From NCBI RefSeq assembly GCF_000829905.1, contig NZ_CDPP01000003.1, positions 356,400 through 420,399 on the forward strand: DNA of 64,000 nt. The letters are read 5' to 3'. Below are positions 52,709 to 61,367 of this stretch, piece after piece (the stretch's first letter is position 1; every line of letters starts with the position of its first letter). The notes beneath the pieces were generated by a model. It saw only the letters and a program-made list of their open reading frames with translations, was not told the origin of the DNA and did no database searches. Both the position numbers and the translations under genes were made by a program. Origin of the DNA: Beduini massiliensis. GTDB lineage: Bacteria; Bacillota_I; Bacilli_A; Erysipelotrichales; Coprobacillaceae.

Positions 52709-53260
52709 ATGAAAAGGATTGTCGATTACGCACAGTTATTTATGAGGGATTATTTAAAAGATGGGGATGTCGCCGTGGATTTTACAATGGGGAATGGGGA
52801 TGACACCGTGTTTTTAGCCAAGAGGACACCTCATGGGAAAGTCTATGCTTTTGATATTTTGATGCAGGCGTTAATGAATACGAAAGCTAAACTTGAGAAA
52901 GAAGAAATAGATAATGTCGAGTTGATTTTAGATGGACATGAACACGTTGATCGATACATATCAAGCTTTAAAGTCGGAGTTTTTAATTTTGGCTATCTGC
53001 CACGAGGCAACAAAGCAATGACAACGCTCTTAAAAACAAGTCGGGAAGCGGTAGAAAAAGCTTTGAAACTGCTTGAAAGAAAAGGACTGCTGATTCTAGT
53101 TTTATATCCTGGACATGAACAAGGGGCATTGGAAAGCCGCTATTTTTCTTCTTACATTCAATCCCTCGATACTTACTGTTATGAGTGTTTTACTTTTAAA
53201 ATGGAGAATAAAACAGACTGTCCCTATATCATCGGAATTGAAAAGAAACGCGAAAAATAA
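52709..53260 (+). CDS. mnmM: SAM-dependent methyltransferase, MnmM (YtqB) family
   Basis: The 183 residues match the rRNA_methylase/YtqB family, now assigned in Bacillus as MnmM, which completes the mnm5s2U34 modification of tRNA. Family blocks are VDFTMGNGDDTVFLAKR (SAM motif I), VYAFDIL, LILDGHEH, FNFGYLPRGNKAMTT and ILVLYPGHEQG. The ATG at 52709 has GGAGGAGGA; the ATG at 52685 would add eight residues and lacks a site. It is divergent from the radical SAM gene. Confidence 0.86.
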   Translation: MKRIVDYAQLFMRDYLKDGDVAVDFTMGNGDDTVFLAKRTPHGKVYAFDILMQALMNTKAKLEKEEIDNVELILDGHEHVDRYISSFKVGVFNFGYLPRGNKAMTTLLKTSREAVEKALKLLERKGLLILVLYPGHEQGALESRYFSSYIQSLDTYCYECFTFKMENKTDCPYIIGIEKKREK

Positions 53261-53349
53261 AGAGATTTTATGCAATTTATAGGGAAACTGTAAGAAATAG
53301 AAGAAATCGGTAAAAATCGAGCAAGAAATATCAATTTTTTTATTATCCA

Positions 53350-53379
53350 AAGACATTTATTAATGAATTGTGGTATACT
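53350..53379 (+). promoter_or_regulatory. Promoter of the HU gene
   Basis: AAGACA at 53350-53355 and TATACT at 53374-53379, 18 bases apart, with an extended TGG before the -10. Confidence 0.6.
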
Positions 53380-53415
53380 GTTTTTGTAATCATTTTACAA
53401 GGAGGAAATTTAATA

Positions 53416-53706
53416 ATGAGTAATGTTTTAAACAAAAAAGCACTAGCTGAAAAAATTGCTGAAAAATGCGAATTAAACAAAAAACAATCAGAAGCTATCG
53501 TGAATGCGGTATTTGATGAAATTAAAACAACTTTAGAAGAAAAAGGAACTGTAGATATCTATGGTTTTGGTAAATTTGAATTAGCTCATCGTGAAGCCAG
53601 AGAAGGAATCAATCCTTTAACTAAACAAAAAATGACGTTTGCAGCTAGCAACTCTGTAAAATTTAAATCTTCTAAAGCATTAAAAGACGCAGTAAATAAT
53701 AAATAA
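53416..53706 (+). CDS. hup: HU-family DNA-binding protein
   Basis: HU is a histone-like dimer that bends DNA. The 96-residue protein has LNKKALAEKIAEKCELNKKQSEAIVNAVFDEI, VDIYGFGKFELAHREAREGINPLTKQKM and FKSSKALKDAVN, the whole HU fold including the beta-arm tip. AAGGAGG is well spaced for the ATG at 53416; a 16-residue extension from 53368 overlaps the promoter and is rejected. Codon bias indicates high expression. Confidence 0.97.
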   Translation: MSNVLNKKALAEKIAEKCELNKKQSEAIVNAVFDEIKTTLEEKGTVDIYGFGKFELAHREAREGINPLTKQKMTFAASNSVKFKSSKALKDAVNNK

Positions 53707-53710
53707 ATAA

Positions 53711-53748
53711 AAAACACACTCCCCCTAGATTGGTGAGCGTGTTTTTTT
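53711..53748. terminator. Bidirectional terminator between HU and aroE
   Basis: An 11-bp stem with one A-C mismatch (53711-53721 with 53735-53745) has T tracts on both strands. Confidence 0.75.
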
Positions 53749-54616
53749 ATTTGAAGCCAATTTCTTCTTTGACATAATCAATCGGCATATCCTGTCCGGT
53801 CCACAGTTTAAATGAAGCGGCTCCCTGCCACAACAGCATATTGATGCCATTCATAAATTTGCATCCGGCTGCTTCTGCCATTTCCAATAGTTTGGTTTTC
53901 TGAGGGTTATAGATAATATCCACAACAAATAACTCCGGAGTAAAATAGCTTAGATCGGGAATATAAGATATCCCATCCATTGGTGCCATTCCAACATTAG
54001 TGGCATTAATGAAATATTGACTGTTATGCATATCTGCTTTTAAAGCGACTAAATCATCTAAATCTTTAACCGTTACTTTTGCTTGGGTATTATCCGTGAT
54101 TTTTTGAGCTGTTTCTAAAGCATTAGGAAAGAAACGGTCTTTTTTATTATAAATGATAAGTTCCTTTACACCATCCATTGCTGCTTGAATTGCAATAGCG
54201 GTTGCCGCTCCGCCACAGCCTACAATTATCATTTTCTTATTGATCGGATCTTCACCAGCATCTTTTAATGCCGACATTAATCCTGTCCCATCGGTAATAT
54301 GTCCGGTTAAAACACCATTATCATTGACAATCGTATTGACTGCTCCGATCAATCGAGCGACCGGTGATAAGTGATCTAAGTAAGGAATGACAGCCGTTTT
54401 ATAAGGCATGGATACGTTGCATCCACGTACTTTCATTGCTTTTAATCCTAAAATCGTATTTTCAAGATCTTCTTCATCAATCTCAAAAGCAAGATATGCA
54501 TAATCCAATCCTAATTTTCTAAATCCGGCGTTCTGCAAAGCCGGTGAAATACTATGGCGAATAGGTTTTGCAATCAGTGCCATCAGTTCTGTATGTCCAG
54601 TAATTCTTTTTTCCAT
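53747..54616 (-). CDS. aroE: Shikimate dehydrogenase
   Basis: AroE reduces 3-dehydroshikimate in aromatic amino acid synthesis. The 289 residues contain KPIRHSISPALQN, NVSMPYKTAVIPYLD with the catalytic Lys, IVGCGGAATAIAIQAAM (nucleotide loop) and DIIYNPQKTKLLEMAEAAGC. NAD or NADP use cannot be decided by eye, and quinate/shikimate dehydrogenase is possible. No other aro gene is present. It lies downstream of eno on the same strand with a terminator between. Confidence 0.93.
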   Translation of the reverse strand: MEKRITGHTELMALIAKPIRHSISPALQNAGFRKLGLDYAYLAFEIDEEDLENTILGLKAMKVRGCNVSMPYKTAVIPYLDHLSPVARLIGAVNTIVNDNGVLTGHITDGTGLMSALKDAGEDPINKKMIIVGCGGAATAIAIQAAMDGVKELIIYNKKDRFFPNALETAQKITDNTQAKVTVKDLDDLVALKADMHNSQYFINATNVGMAPMDGISYIPDLSYFTPELFVVDIIYNPQKTKLLEMAEAAGCKFMNGINMLLWQGAASFKLWTGQDMPIDYVKEEIGFK

Positions 54617-54654
54617 ATTTCTTTCTCCCTTATGGATATTATTATAACGAAAAT

Positions 54655-54685
54655 GAAAAAAAATCCAACTTATTTGTTGGATTTT
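54655..54685 (-). terminator. Terminator overlapping the end of eno
   Basis: On the minus strand a 10-bp stem AAAATCCAAC/GTTGGATTTT precedes eight T. The eno stop codon lies in its six-base loop, so the last codons form the left arm. Confidence 0.85.
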
Positions 54686-55959
54686 ATTTGATAAGCGTCC
54701 ATCCCTAAATAAACAGCACGATCACCTAAATAATGTTCAATTCTAAGCAATTCGTTGTATTTAGCGATACGTTCACTTCGTGAAAGTGATCCGGTTTTGA
54801 TCTGCATCGTATTTAAACCGACTGCTAAAGAAGCAATTGTTGTATCTTCACTTTCACCGGAACGATGACTCATGATCGTTGTATAACCGTTTTTCTTAGC
54901 TAACATAATGGTTTCAATCGTTTCCGATAAAGTTCCGATCTGATTAGGTTTAATTAGGATTGAGTTTGCGATATGTTCATCGATCCCATGCTGTAAACGT
55001 TCCTGATTAGTAACAAATAAATCATCGCCAACCAACTGAACTTTGTCTCCTAGTTGTTTGGTTAATTCTTTCCATCCGGCTTCATCTTCCTGATCTAAAC
55101 CATCTTCAATAGAAATGATAGGGTAAGCTTTGATCAATTCTTTATAATAGTCAATCAATTCAATAGAACTTAAGGTACGATGTTCACCGGTTAAATGGTA
55201 TGTTCCATCTTCATAAAATTCACTGCTGGCAACATCCAGTGCAATGTAGAAATCTTTTCCCGGCTCATAATTAGCGGCTTTGATCGCTTCAACGATTAAT
55301 TCAATCGCTTCTTTATTGCTGGAAAGATTAGGGGCAAATCCACCTTCATCTCCGGTCGCTGTAACATGATTTTTACTTTTCAAAATGGCTTTTAAATGAT
55401 GGAATACTTCGATGCTTTGACGTAAGGCTTCTTTGAATGTTTTCGCACCAGTCGGGACGATCATGAACTCTTGGAAATCAATACTGTTTGCCGCATGCAT
55501 CCCACCATTGATAATATTCATCATAGGAGTAGGCAGGACATAACCGTTGATTCCGCCGATATACTGATGATAAGGCATGAAATAGTAATTTGCAGCCGCT
55601 TTGCTTACGGCTAAAGATACACCCAGAATAGCATTGGCTCCTAATTTTACTTTGTTCTTACTGCCATCTAATTCAATTAAGGCTTGATCAATTTCTTTTT
55701 GTTTTGTAACATCTTTTCCTAATAAATGTTTGCTGATGGTTTCATTAACATTTTTAACGGCTTTCAAAACCCCTTTACCAAGATAGCGTTTTTCATTTTC
55801 ATCTCGTAATTCATGGGCTTCAAATTTTCCTGTAGAGGCACCCGAAGGCACAATGGCACATCCGATTGCTCCTGATTTGGTTTCTACGACAACTTCAATC
55901 GTGGGATTTCCACGAGAATCTATAACTTCCATTGCTTCTATACGTATAATAGTTGACAT
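54670..55959 (-). CDS. eno: Enolase
   Basis: Enolase converts 2-phosphoglycerate to phosphoenolpyruvate. Full length at 429 residues: [30 protein letters not shown], the GGMHA loop, Mg ligands in [19 protein letters not shown] and VGDDLFVTN, catalytic Lys in [10 protein letters not shown] and [17 protein letters not shown] precedes the ATG on the minus strand, and a TATAAT (56007-56012, minus) lies about 50 bases upstream. Codon bias fits high expression. Confidence 0.97.
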   Translation of the reverse strand: MSTIIRIEAMEVIDSRGNPTIEVVVETKSGAIGCAIVPSGASTGKFEAHELRDENEKRYLGKGVLKAVKNVNETISKHLLGKDVTKQKEIDQALIELDGSKNKVKLGANAILGVSLAVSKAAANYYFMPYHQYIGGINGYVLPTPMMNIINGGMHAANSIDFQEFMIVPTGAKTFKEALRQSIEVFHHLKAILKSKNHVTATGDEGGFAPNLSSNKEAIELIVEAIKAANYEPGKDFYIALDVASSEFYEDGTYHLTGEHRTLSSIELIDYYKELIKAYPIISIEDGLDQEDEAGWKELTKQLGDKVQLVGDDLFVTNQERLQHGIDEHIANSILIKPNQIGTLSETIETIMLAKKNGYTTIMSHRSGESEDTTIASLAVGLNTMQIKTGSLSRSERIAKYNELLRIEHYLGDRAVYLGMDAYQIKSNK

Positions 55960-56158
55960 AATTGTTTCTCCTCTCTTTTATTAATATTGTTCCTAAAACT
56001 AAATAAATTATACAGGAGATTGTCGAAATATAAAAGTTATATGCATTTAACATTTTTGCGATTTTCCTCTTTTTTGCGAACAATAACCGATTTAGGATAA
56101 ATTTTAAAAAGAAGCGGGTATACTTTGACTATAAATACAAGAGATGGTGGTGTAAATA

Positions 56159-57661
56159 ATGTCACATAAAATGATAAAAATCTATTTAGGACTGATGATA
56201 TGTTTGATCGTTACCGGTTGTCAGCAGGAGCCTCAGCCTCATTTTCCTTCAGAAATCAATATCCATGATTATAATGGTTACGTTGAATTTGGAACACCGA
56301 TTCAAACAAAAGGGGAAGGAATTCAGGTGAATGGAAATACAGTGACGATTCATACCGGCGGAACTTATGCTTTAACGGGGGAAAGTATGGATGGTCAAGT
56401 GATCATAGATGCTGGTGATCAGCCGGTGGAATTAGTATTTGCCGGATTAGAATTAACATGCCAAAACAACAGTCCTATTCTTATTCGCTCTGCTCAGGCA
56501 GTGACTCTCACAACAAAAGAAGATACTCAAAATAAATTAAAAGATACCAAAAACTATCTTCTGAATGATATTGGAGCGACGGCTGTTATCTATAGCCAAT
56601 GTGATCTGACTTTAAAAGGAAAGGGACTGCTTGAAATTGAAGGGCGTTATCAAAATGGGATTGAGACGAAAGGAAACATGACGATCGAATCCGGTCGGTA
56701 TATTATCGATGCTGTTTATAATGGGTGTGTCAGTTTCAATCAAATGGTGTTGCAAAAAGCCGATTATACGATTCAAAGTGACGATACAGCCATTAAAGGG
56801 AAAACGATTTTTGTGCAGGATGGGACTTTCTTGTTGGAAAGCAAAAAAACGGCAATGGCGGCAGAATGGATGGATATTACACAGGGAATGTGGACGGTAG
56901 AAAGTCAGGAAAATGGATTTATTGCCGAAGAGTTGCTGACGATTCGTGATGGAACCTATCTTTTTGACAGTAAAAAACGATGCATGGAAGCAAATGACCT
57001 CGCTATATATCAAGGGGCTTTTACACTAAACAGTGAAGAAATCGGTATTTCCGTAAAAGATCATTTCGCTGTTTACGGAGGAACGTTAAGAATAGACAAC
57101 AGTCAAACAGGATTATTGGCACATTCTTTGGATGTCAACGATGGAACTTTGAATATTATGAGTACAGTGGATGGTTTGCACATCATTGAAAAAAATGAGC
57201 AGGCAGGAAATCTGCTGATTCAAAACGGAAATATTATTATAGATGCCGGAAGCATTGGGTTTAATATTGAGGGGACAATGAAGATGCAAGGGGGGACAGT
57301 CTATTTAAACGGACCAACCCATTCACAAAGTCAGGCGCTTGTCTGTAGCCAAGCTTATGAAATGAACGGGGGCATCTTTTGTTCCCTGGATATGAGCGGT
57401 CCGACACAGTTGCCGATACCGGAGTCTCAACAGGCAGGGTTATTGATTACATTGGGAAAGTCCTTTGCTACGGGAACCTCGATTATGATCAAAGATAATA
57501 ATGATCATAATATTTTTGAATATACAAGTTTGAAAGCTTTCCAAACAATGATGATTTCAACGGTAAAGTTAAGTTTAGGAGATACCTATTTGATTTATAT
57601 CAATAATCAGCTTTATGGTGAAATCACGTTATATACGGCTTATAGTCCCATTCGCTATTAA
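56159..57661 (+). CDS. Lipoprotein with carbohydrate-binding-like beta-helix (DUF4353 type)
   Basis: A 500-residue lipoprotein (lipobox IVTGC, Cys about 21). After a short linker the sequence is a long right-handed beta-helix of short repeats (about 60-440) with NGNTVTIHTGGTYALTGE, LTLKGKGLLEIEG, NGIETKGNMTIESGRY and IRDGTYLFDSKKRCMEANDL. This resembles the DUF4353/CotH-associated carbohydrate-binding family, whose members are cell-surface proteins of unknown activity. It is anchored to the outer face of the membrane. A terminator follows, so it is monocistronic. Confidence 0.82.
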   Translation: MSHKMIKIYLGLMICLIVTGCQQEPQPHFPSEINIHDYNGYVEFGTPIQTKGEGIQVNGNTVTIHTGGTYALTGESMDGQVIIDAGDQPVELVFAGLELTCQNNSPILIRSAQAVTLTTKEDTQNKLKDTKNYLLNDIGATAVIYSQCDLTLKGKGLLEIEGRYQNGIETKGNMTIESGRYIIDAVYNGCVSFNQMVLQKADYTIQSDDTAIKGKTIFVQDGTFLLESKKTAMAAEWMDITQGMWTVESQENGFIAEELLTIRDGTYLFDSKKRCMEANDLAIYQGAFTLNSEEIGISVKDHFAVYGGTLRIDNSQTGLLAHSLDVNDGTLNIMSTVDGLHIIEKNEQAGNLLIQNGNIIIDAGSIGFNIEGTMKMQGGTVYLNGPTHSQSQALVCSQAYEMNGGIFCSLDMSGPTQLPIPESQQAGLLITLGKSFATGTSIMIKDNNDHNIFEYTSLKAFQTMMISTVKLSLGDTYLIYINNQLYGEITLYTAYSPIRY

Positions 57662-57690
57662 AACTTCTTATATGAGAAGTTTTTTTTCTT
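57661..57690 (+). terminator. Terminator after the beta-helix lipoprotein gene
   Basis: AAACTTCT, loop TATATG and AGAAGTTT are followed by T's. Confidence 0.8.
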
Positions 57691-57755
57691 GATACGACAA
57701 TTATTTTATAATCAAACAGATATAATCATAAGCAAAGAAACAAGGGGTGAAAATT

Positions 57756-57914
57756 ATGTCTAAAAGTAATCGAATTATTATGGCAGTCTTGGTGATGGTC
57801 ATGGTGATGGCTGTTATGTATATCACTCACTATGCTTTTGAAATTTCACGTTTAGTTCATCATCAGCAGCAGGAAGGATGGTATGAGGTTTATGATTCAA
57901 AAAATAATCAATAA
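57756..57914 (+). CDS. Small single-pass membrane protein, unknown
   Basis: A 52-residue protein: short basic start (MSKSNR), one membrane helix rich in Met and Val (IIMAVLVMVMVMAVMYITHYAF) and a His/Gln/Glu tail. AAGGGGTGA is well spaced before the ATG. The downstream signal-peptidase-like gene starts inside it, overlapping by 32 bases, which suggests coupled translation and a joint role. No family recognised. Confidence 0.65.
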   Translation: MSKSNRIIMAVLVMVMVMAVMYITHYAFEISRLVHHQQQEGWYEVYDSKNNQ

Positions 57915-58356
57915 ATGTTTGCTTCTCCTTTGTGTATTCATCATACTTTTTATCTTTTTACCGGTTTGTTTAGGCTTTGATCTCCATGTTTCACCTACAT
58001 CGCCTTGGTCTTTGATTTACAGTCGTTCCATCACGTTTGACCATTTGCAAACAGATACACGATTGTTGATTAAGGACAAGGAAAATCAAGTTTCTATCCA
58101 ATCTGCGGCTTTGATTAATCCGGTGACTCGGACTATTATTCTGGATAATCAGGAAACTATCAGTGAAAATGGAATTATCGGACAAGCCGTCGTCTCCATT
58201 CCTTATCTGGGAAATTTTTACACCACACTACAGGCGATTGAATATGATATCAAACTGCAAGTCATTGTACTGATTTTAAGTATCTACGTTTTACCTGAAA
58301 TATGCCGAACTTTATTAAAAAAATGGGGAATCCAATCTAAAAAGGTGATACAATAA
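57883..58356 (+). CDS. Signal-peptidase-like (SipW-type) protein, catalytic residues not seen
   Basis: The 157-residue protein has an N-terminal helix (CLLLLCVFIILFIFLPVCLGF) and a C-terminal helix (IVLILSIYVLPEICRTLL). The middle ends with TRTIILDNQETISENGIIGQAVVSIPYLGNF, close to the C-terminal region of SipW/archaeal type I signal peptidases (IIGKVxxxIPYLG). The Ser-Met motif expected after the first helix is replaced by PTSPWSLIYS, and the His motif before the end is not obvious. It may therefore be inactive or use other residues. It overlaps a 52-residue membrane protein gene and lies 23 bases before an esterase gene. Family assignment is moderately secure, function unknown. Confidence 0.55.
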   Translation: MRFMIQKIINKCLLLLCVFIILFIFLPVCLGFDLHVSPTSPWSLIYSRSITFDHLQTDTRLLIKDKENQVSIQSAALINPVTRTIILDNQETISENGIIGQAVVSIPYLGNFYTTLQAIEYDIKLQVIVLILSIYVLPEICRTLLKKWGIQSKKVIQ

Positions 58357-58379
58357 AGAAAAACAAAGGAGAGAAAAAT

Positions 58380-59144
58380 ATGGCAAGACTAACCTGTAAT
58401 TTTATTTCTTATGTATTAAAAAGAGCGGTAGATATTACTGTCATTATTCCGACCACAACAATCCCGGAATCGTTAATGATGGACCCAAAGCAAAAACCAA
58501 CGCATGTGATTGAAGAAAAATATCCGGTTTTGTATTTACTGCATGGCTATGGGAATAATCATGCAACATGGGCAGGCTACAGCAAAATTGAGCTTTATGC
58601 GGAAGAACGCAGCATGGCAGTCGTGATGTTGTCGGCAGAAAACAAAGCATACAATAATGTAAGTGAGGAAGATCATTACTATGATTTTTTAAGTGAAGAA
58701 TTACCCGAATTCGTTGCATCGATGTTTCCCGTTTCCACACGAAAAGAAGATACTTATATAGCGGGATTGTCAATGGGAGGCTATGGAACCTTGGTGCATG
58801 GTTTAACTCATCCGGAACGTTTTCATGCAATCGGTTCTTTTTCCGGTGCGGTATCCATGCTCAACGGAAAAGAGGGCGCTTATGATGTGATGAATATTAT
58901 CAAGCACCTCTTAGAAACCAAGCAGACCTTCCCTCAGATATATATTGCTTGTGGAAAAGAAGATTTCCTTTACGATGCCAATGTTCAACTGGTTGAATAT
59001 CTGAAAAATAATAAGGTGCCTGTCACTGTTGATTTTGTAGAGGGATATACCCATGAATGGCGTTTTTGGGATATGGAAGCAGAGCGCTTTTTAGATTGGT
59101 TGGATCGCAGTGATTTTTATGCAGGGAAAAAACGTAAGGTCTAA
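58380..59144 (+). CDS. Alpha/beta-hydrolase esterase (EstA/S-formylglutathione hydrolase-like)
   Basis: The 254-residue esterase of the EsteraseD/EstA family has VLYLLHGYGNNHATWAGY (oxyanion region), AGLSMGGYGT with the nucleophile Ser, an Asp in ACGKEDFLYDANVQL and His in EGYTHEWRFWD. There is no signal peptide, so it is cytosolic. Lactococcal tributyrin esterase EstA is the nearest described relative I recall. The physiological ester is unknown. The MGMT gene begins two bases after its stop. Confidence 0.9.
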   Translation: MARLTCNFISYVLKRAVDITVIIPTTTIPESLMMDPKQKPTHVIEEKYPVLYLLHGYGNNHATWAGYSKIELYAEERSMAVVMLSAENKAYNNVSEEDHYYDFLSEELPEFVASMFPVSTRKEDTYIAGLSMGGYGTLVHGLTHPERFHAIGSFSGAVSMLNGKEGAYDVMNIIKHLLETKQTFPQIYIACGKEDFLYDANVQLVEYLKNNKVPVTVDFVEGYTHEWRFWDMEAERFLDWLDRSDFYAGKKRKV

Positions 59145-59146
59145 TC

Positions 59147-59452
59147 GTGGATCAAGATTTAGTCTATTTAATTTTATCCATCGTTCAAGAAATTCCTAAA
59201 GGCAAAGTAGCGAGCTATAAACAGCTTGCCGTCTTAGCAGATCGCCCTAAAAATGCACGTTTAGTTGGAAAGATATTGAGTCATGCTTCTTATTTTGGCG
59301 AATTTCCCTGTCATCGGGTGGTCAATTCTGCCGGTCGCTTGGTTCCCGGCTGGGAAAATCAACGGGCATTATTAGAAGCTGAACAGGTTATATTTAAAGA
59401 AAACGGTAATGTTGATATGAAAAAATGTCAGTGGAGAGTCGGATGCGATTAG
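59147..59452 (+). CDS. MGMT-family O6-alkylguanine transferase domain protein
   Basis: A 101-residue protein consisting only of the DNA-binding/active-site domain of MGMT. It has IPKGKVASYKQLAVLADRPKNARLVGKIL (recognition helix with Arg finger), PCHRVVNSAGRLVPG with an alkyl-accepting Cys, and EAEQVIF. The Cys is retained, unlike alkyltransferase-like proteins, which have PWHRV, so it may be a true repair enzyme. It uses GTG at 59147, two bases after the esterase stop, with AAGG upstream. It overlaps the earliest possible start of the next gene. Confidence 0.87.
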   Translation: MDQDLVYLILSIVQEIPKGKVASYKQLAVLADRPKNARLVGKILSHASYFGEFPCHRVVNSAGRLVPGWENQRALLEAEQVIFKENGNVDMKKCQWRVGCD

Positions 59453-60138
59453 ATAAATATTTGCAGTTAACGAAACAATTTTCTAAAAAAGAAATTCAGC
59501 AGCTGTTGAAACAACATGCAATCACAGTGAATGGAAATAAAGCCGCTTCTTTAAAACAAGATGTATCTAAAACAGATAAAGTATGTTTAATGGGAAGCAG
59601 AATTACCGAAGCACCTTATTTTTATCTGATGGTCAATAAACCTGCGGGAATTTTGAGTGCATTAAAAGATTCGCATGAAAAAACGATCATGGATCTTATT
59701 GAACATCCTCGTAAAGACAGTCTGCGCATTATGGGAAGATTGGATCGGGATACTACTGGTCTGATGATATTAACCAATGACACGCGAACTATAAAACGAA
59801 TTACATTGCCTCAGTCGCACGTTGAAAAAGAATATGAAGTCACACTGCGTGATCCTATTTCAAAAGTAGCGGTTCAAGCATTTGCGGAGGGACTATTTAT
59901 CGATCAAAATGTTCAGCTAAAGCCGGCAGAACTAACGATCTTGGATGATTATCATGTAAAAGTCATTATCAGTGAAGGACGTTATCATCAAATTAAAAAA
60001 ATGTTTCTGTCTATACATAATCAAGTACTTACATTAAAACGTATTCGCATACATCATTTATATTTAGATGATTCGTTGGCTTTAGGACAATATAAATGCT
60101 TAGATGAAAAAGAAATAGAACAATTAACAGCAAAATAA
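59443..60138 (+). CDS. rsuA: Pseudouridine synthase, RsuA/RluB family
   Basis: The protein has an N-terminal S4 domain (MRLDKYLQLTKQFSKKEIQQLLKQHAITVNG) and the catalytic domain with GRLDRDTTGLMILTND (catalytic Asp), VEKEYEVTL and EGRYHQIKKMF. The 231 residues from 59443 match RsuA, which makes pseudouridine 516 in 16S rRNA; a 23S target (RluB/E/F type) is not excluded. GGAGAG within the end of the MGMT gene serves the ATG at 59443. The MGMT gene overlaps by 10 bases. Confidence 0.9.
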   Translation: MRLDKYLQLTKQFSKKEIQQLLKQHAITVNGNKAASLKQDVSKTDKVCLMGSRITEAPYFYLMVNKPAGILSALKDSHEKTIMDLIEHPRKDSLRIMGRLDRDTTGLMILTNDTRTIKRITLPQSHVEKEYEVTLRDPISKVAVQAFAEGLFIDQNVQLKPAELTILDDYHVKVIISEGRYHQIKKMFLSIHNQVLTLKRIRIHHLYLDDSLALGQYKCLDEKEIEQLTAK

Positions 60139-60160
60139 AAAACGATCTGCGGATCGTTTT
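60139..60160. terminator. Bidirectional terminator after rsuA
   Basis: AAAACGATC, loop TGCG and GATCGTTTT. Confidence 0.8.
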
Positions 60161-60476
60161 ATAATACCTGTAAATTCATATAATAGACATGCGAATCAAA
60201 TAAATCTGCCATGATCTGATCTGTTTCAATATCTTCTGCATCTTCCCCTTGCCAGTAGCTCGCCAGAAATGTTTTCAAATCTTCCAGCCGTTCTTCTTGA
60301 ATACGTAAACTGATGGCTAATTCTGCATAATCCGCAATTTTCGCATAAGGCCGCATAGGTGAAAAAGATAAATCTTGTATTTCTATGGCTGTCTGATTTT
60401 TTAGGATTTGTTTGATGTGTTCATAAACTGTTTCCTCTTCACTGTTTAAAAGCATATGTATAATAATTTTCTGCAT
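60159..60476 (-). CDS. Hypothetical protein, 105 residues
   Basis: I recognise no family. The protein is soluble and acidic, with alternating strand/helix pattern and end DLFDSHVYYMNLQVL. It starts after GGAG that lies in the right arm of a long hairpin (60480-60532), which also overlaps the end of the upstream HTH gene. It is thus downstream of the HTH gene on the same strand, but expression may be limited by that hairpin. Confidence 0.6.
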   Translation of the reverse strand: MQKIIIHMLLNSEEETVYEHIKQILKNQTAIEIQDLSFSPMRPYAKIADYAELAISLRIQEERLEDLKTFLASYWQGEDAEDIETDQIMADLFDSHVYYMNLQVL

Positions 60477-60479
60477 AAA

Positions 60480-60532
60480 AAAACACTCCTTTTACCCATT
60501 ATAGCATAAATGGCTAATCTTTGGAGTGTTTT
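60480..60532 (-). terminator. Composite hairpin between an HTH gene and the next gene
   Basis: A 10-bp stem (60480-60489 with 60523-60532) encloses a second stem (CCATT at 60496-60500 with AATGG at 60509-60513). On the minus strand T's follow. The first arm contains the last HTH codons; the second holds the ribosome site of the gene at 60476. It may act as terminator or attenuator. Confidence 0.65.
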
Positions 60533-60849
60533 ATAAAGGTATCCATAATATCTAAAAGCATTTCTTTTTGTTTAGGGGAAAGCTGTTCTAATCTTTTGGC
60601 AACATCTTCGTCCAAATAGTTTTTCTTACCGGGATTAGTTCCTCTTACCACTTCTGCCATATCTAATTCTAAGTACTGACATAAATCATTAAGAACAGAA
60701 AGGGACATGTTTGACTTTCCATTTTCTATACGAGAGATAAAAAAGGTGGTAATCTTTAATTGTTCAGCCATAGTGTCTTGAGTAATATGTAATTCTTTTC
60801 TTTTTGCTTTTAATCGGTTACCGATTACTTTCAAATTGACATTATCCAT
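60514..60849 (-). CDS. Xre-family HTH regulator (copy A)
   Basis: A 111-residue regulator with an N-terminal Xre HTH (KAKRKELHITQDTMAEQLKITTFFISRIENGKSNMSLSVLNDLCQYLELDMAEVVRG) and a conserved C-terminal tail (LEQLSPKQKEMLLDIMDTFI). It is a paralog of the gene at 60974: similar residues align along its full length, and their start codons are 454 bases apart. GGAGGAAAAAAG precedes the ATG. A conserved 27-bp element lies 65 bases upstream. Confidence 0.9.
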   Translation of the reverse strand: MDNVNLKVIGNRLKAKRKELHITQDTMAEQLKITTFFISRIENGKSNMSLSVLNDLCQYLELDMAEVVRGTNPGKKNYLDEDVAKRLEQLSPKQKEMLLDIMDTFIKHSKD

Positions 60850-60913
60850 CTTTTTTCCTCCTATCTATTATTTAAGATAAAGTGAAATCCAACATAATTC
60901 TATATACTTATTC

Positions 60914-60940
60914 ATCAATATTGACTTGAAACCTATTATT
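60914..60940 (-). promoter_or_regulatory. Conserved 27-bp element upstream of HTH copy A
   Basis: Matches 61368-61394 at 24 of 27 positions, and lies the same 65 bases from its start codon. Candidate operator or promoter element kept after duplication. Confidence 0.6.
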
Positions 60941-60941
60941 T

Positions 60942-60968
60942 AAAAACTCTCCTTAATAATAAGGAGAG
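60942..60968 (-). terminator. Terminator between the two HTH genes
   Basis: CTCTCCTTA, loop ATAA and TAAGGAGAG, with T's on the minus strand. It ends transcription of HTH copy B. Confidence 0.8.
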
Positions 60969-60973
60969 CTTGA

Positions 60974-61303
60974 TTACGAATTGTTAATGATGGCATCTAG
61001 TAAAGCAAGGGCCAATTCTCTTTGTTTAGAATTGAGAGATTCGATACGCAAAGCAAACTCATCTTCAAGATATTTAGGACCTTGAGGATTAATACCGCGA
61101 ACGACATCCGATAAATCCATGTTTAGATACTGGCAAATTGAAGTCATCATGGCTAGGGTCGTGCTGGTTTTGCCATTTTCAAGTTTGGAAATGAAAGAAA
61201 TGGTCATATTAAGATCCAAATGCATTTGTTCTTGGGAAATCTTTAGTTCTTTTCTACGAGATTTAAGGCGTCTGCCTACAACCGCTAAGTTTAATTCTTC
61301 CAT
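60974..61303 (-). CDS. Xre-family HTH regulator (copy B)
   Basis: A 109-residue regulator: VVGRRLKSRRKELKISQEQMHLDLNMTISFISKLENGKTSTTLAMMTSICQYLNMDLSDVVRG is the Xre HTH, then LRIESLNSKQRELALALLDAIINN. Paralog of copy A, arisen by tandem duplication. I chose the ATG at 61303 because GAGGTG is well placed before it; an ATG at 61321 would add six residues. It is divergent from pcrA, so the shared upstream region could affect both. Confidence 0.9.
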   Translation of the reverse strand: MEELNLAVVGRRLKSRRKELKISQEQMHLDLNMTISFISKLENGKTSTTLAMMTSICQYLNMDLSDVVRGINPQGPKYLEDEFALRIESLNSKQRELALALLDAIINNS

Positions 61304-61367
61304 TCTTTCATCACCTCTCATACATTAAAGATAAATCGAAACTGTTTTAAATACTACGGCATATTTA

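Noticed and set aside
53368..53415. 16-residue N-terminal extension of HU.
   Set aside because: It overlaps the -10 region and is absent from the HU family.
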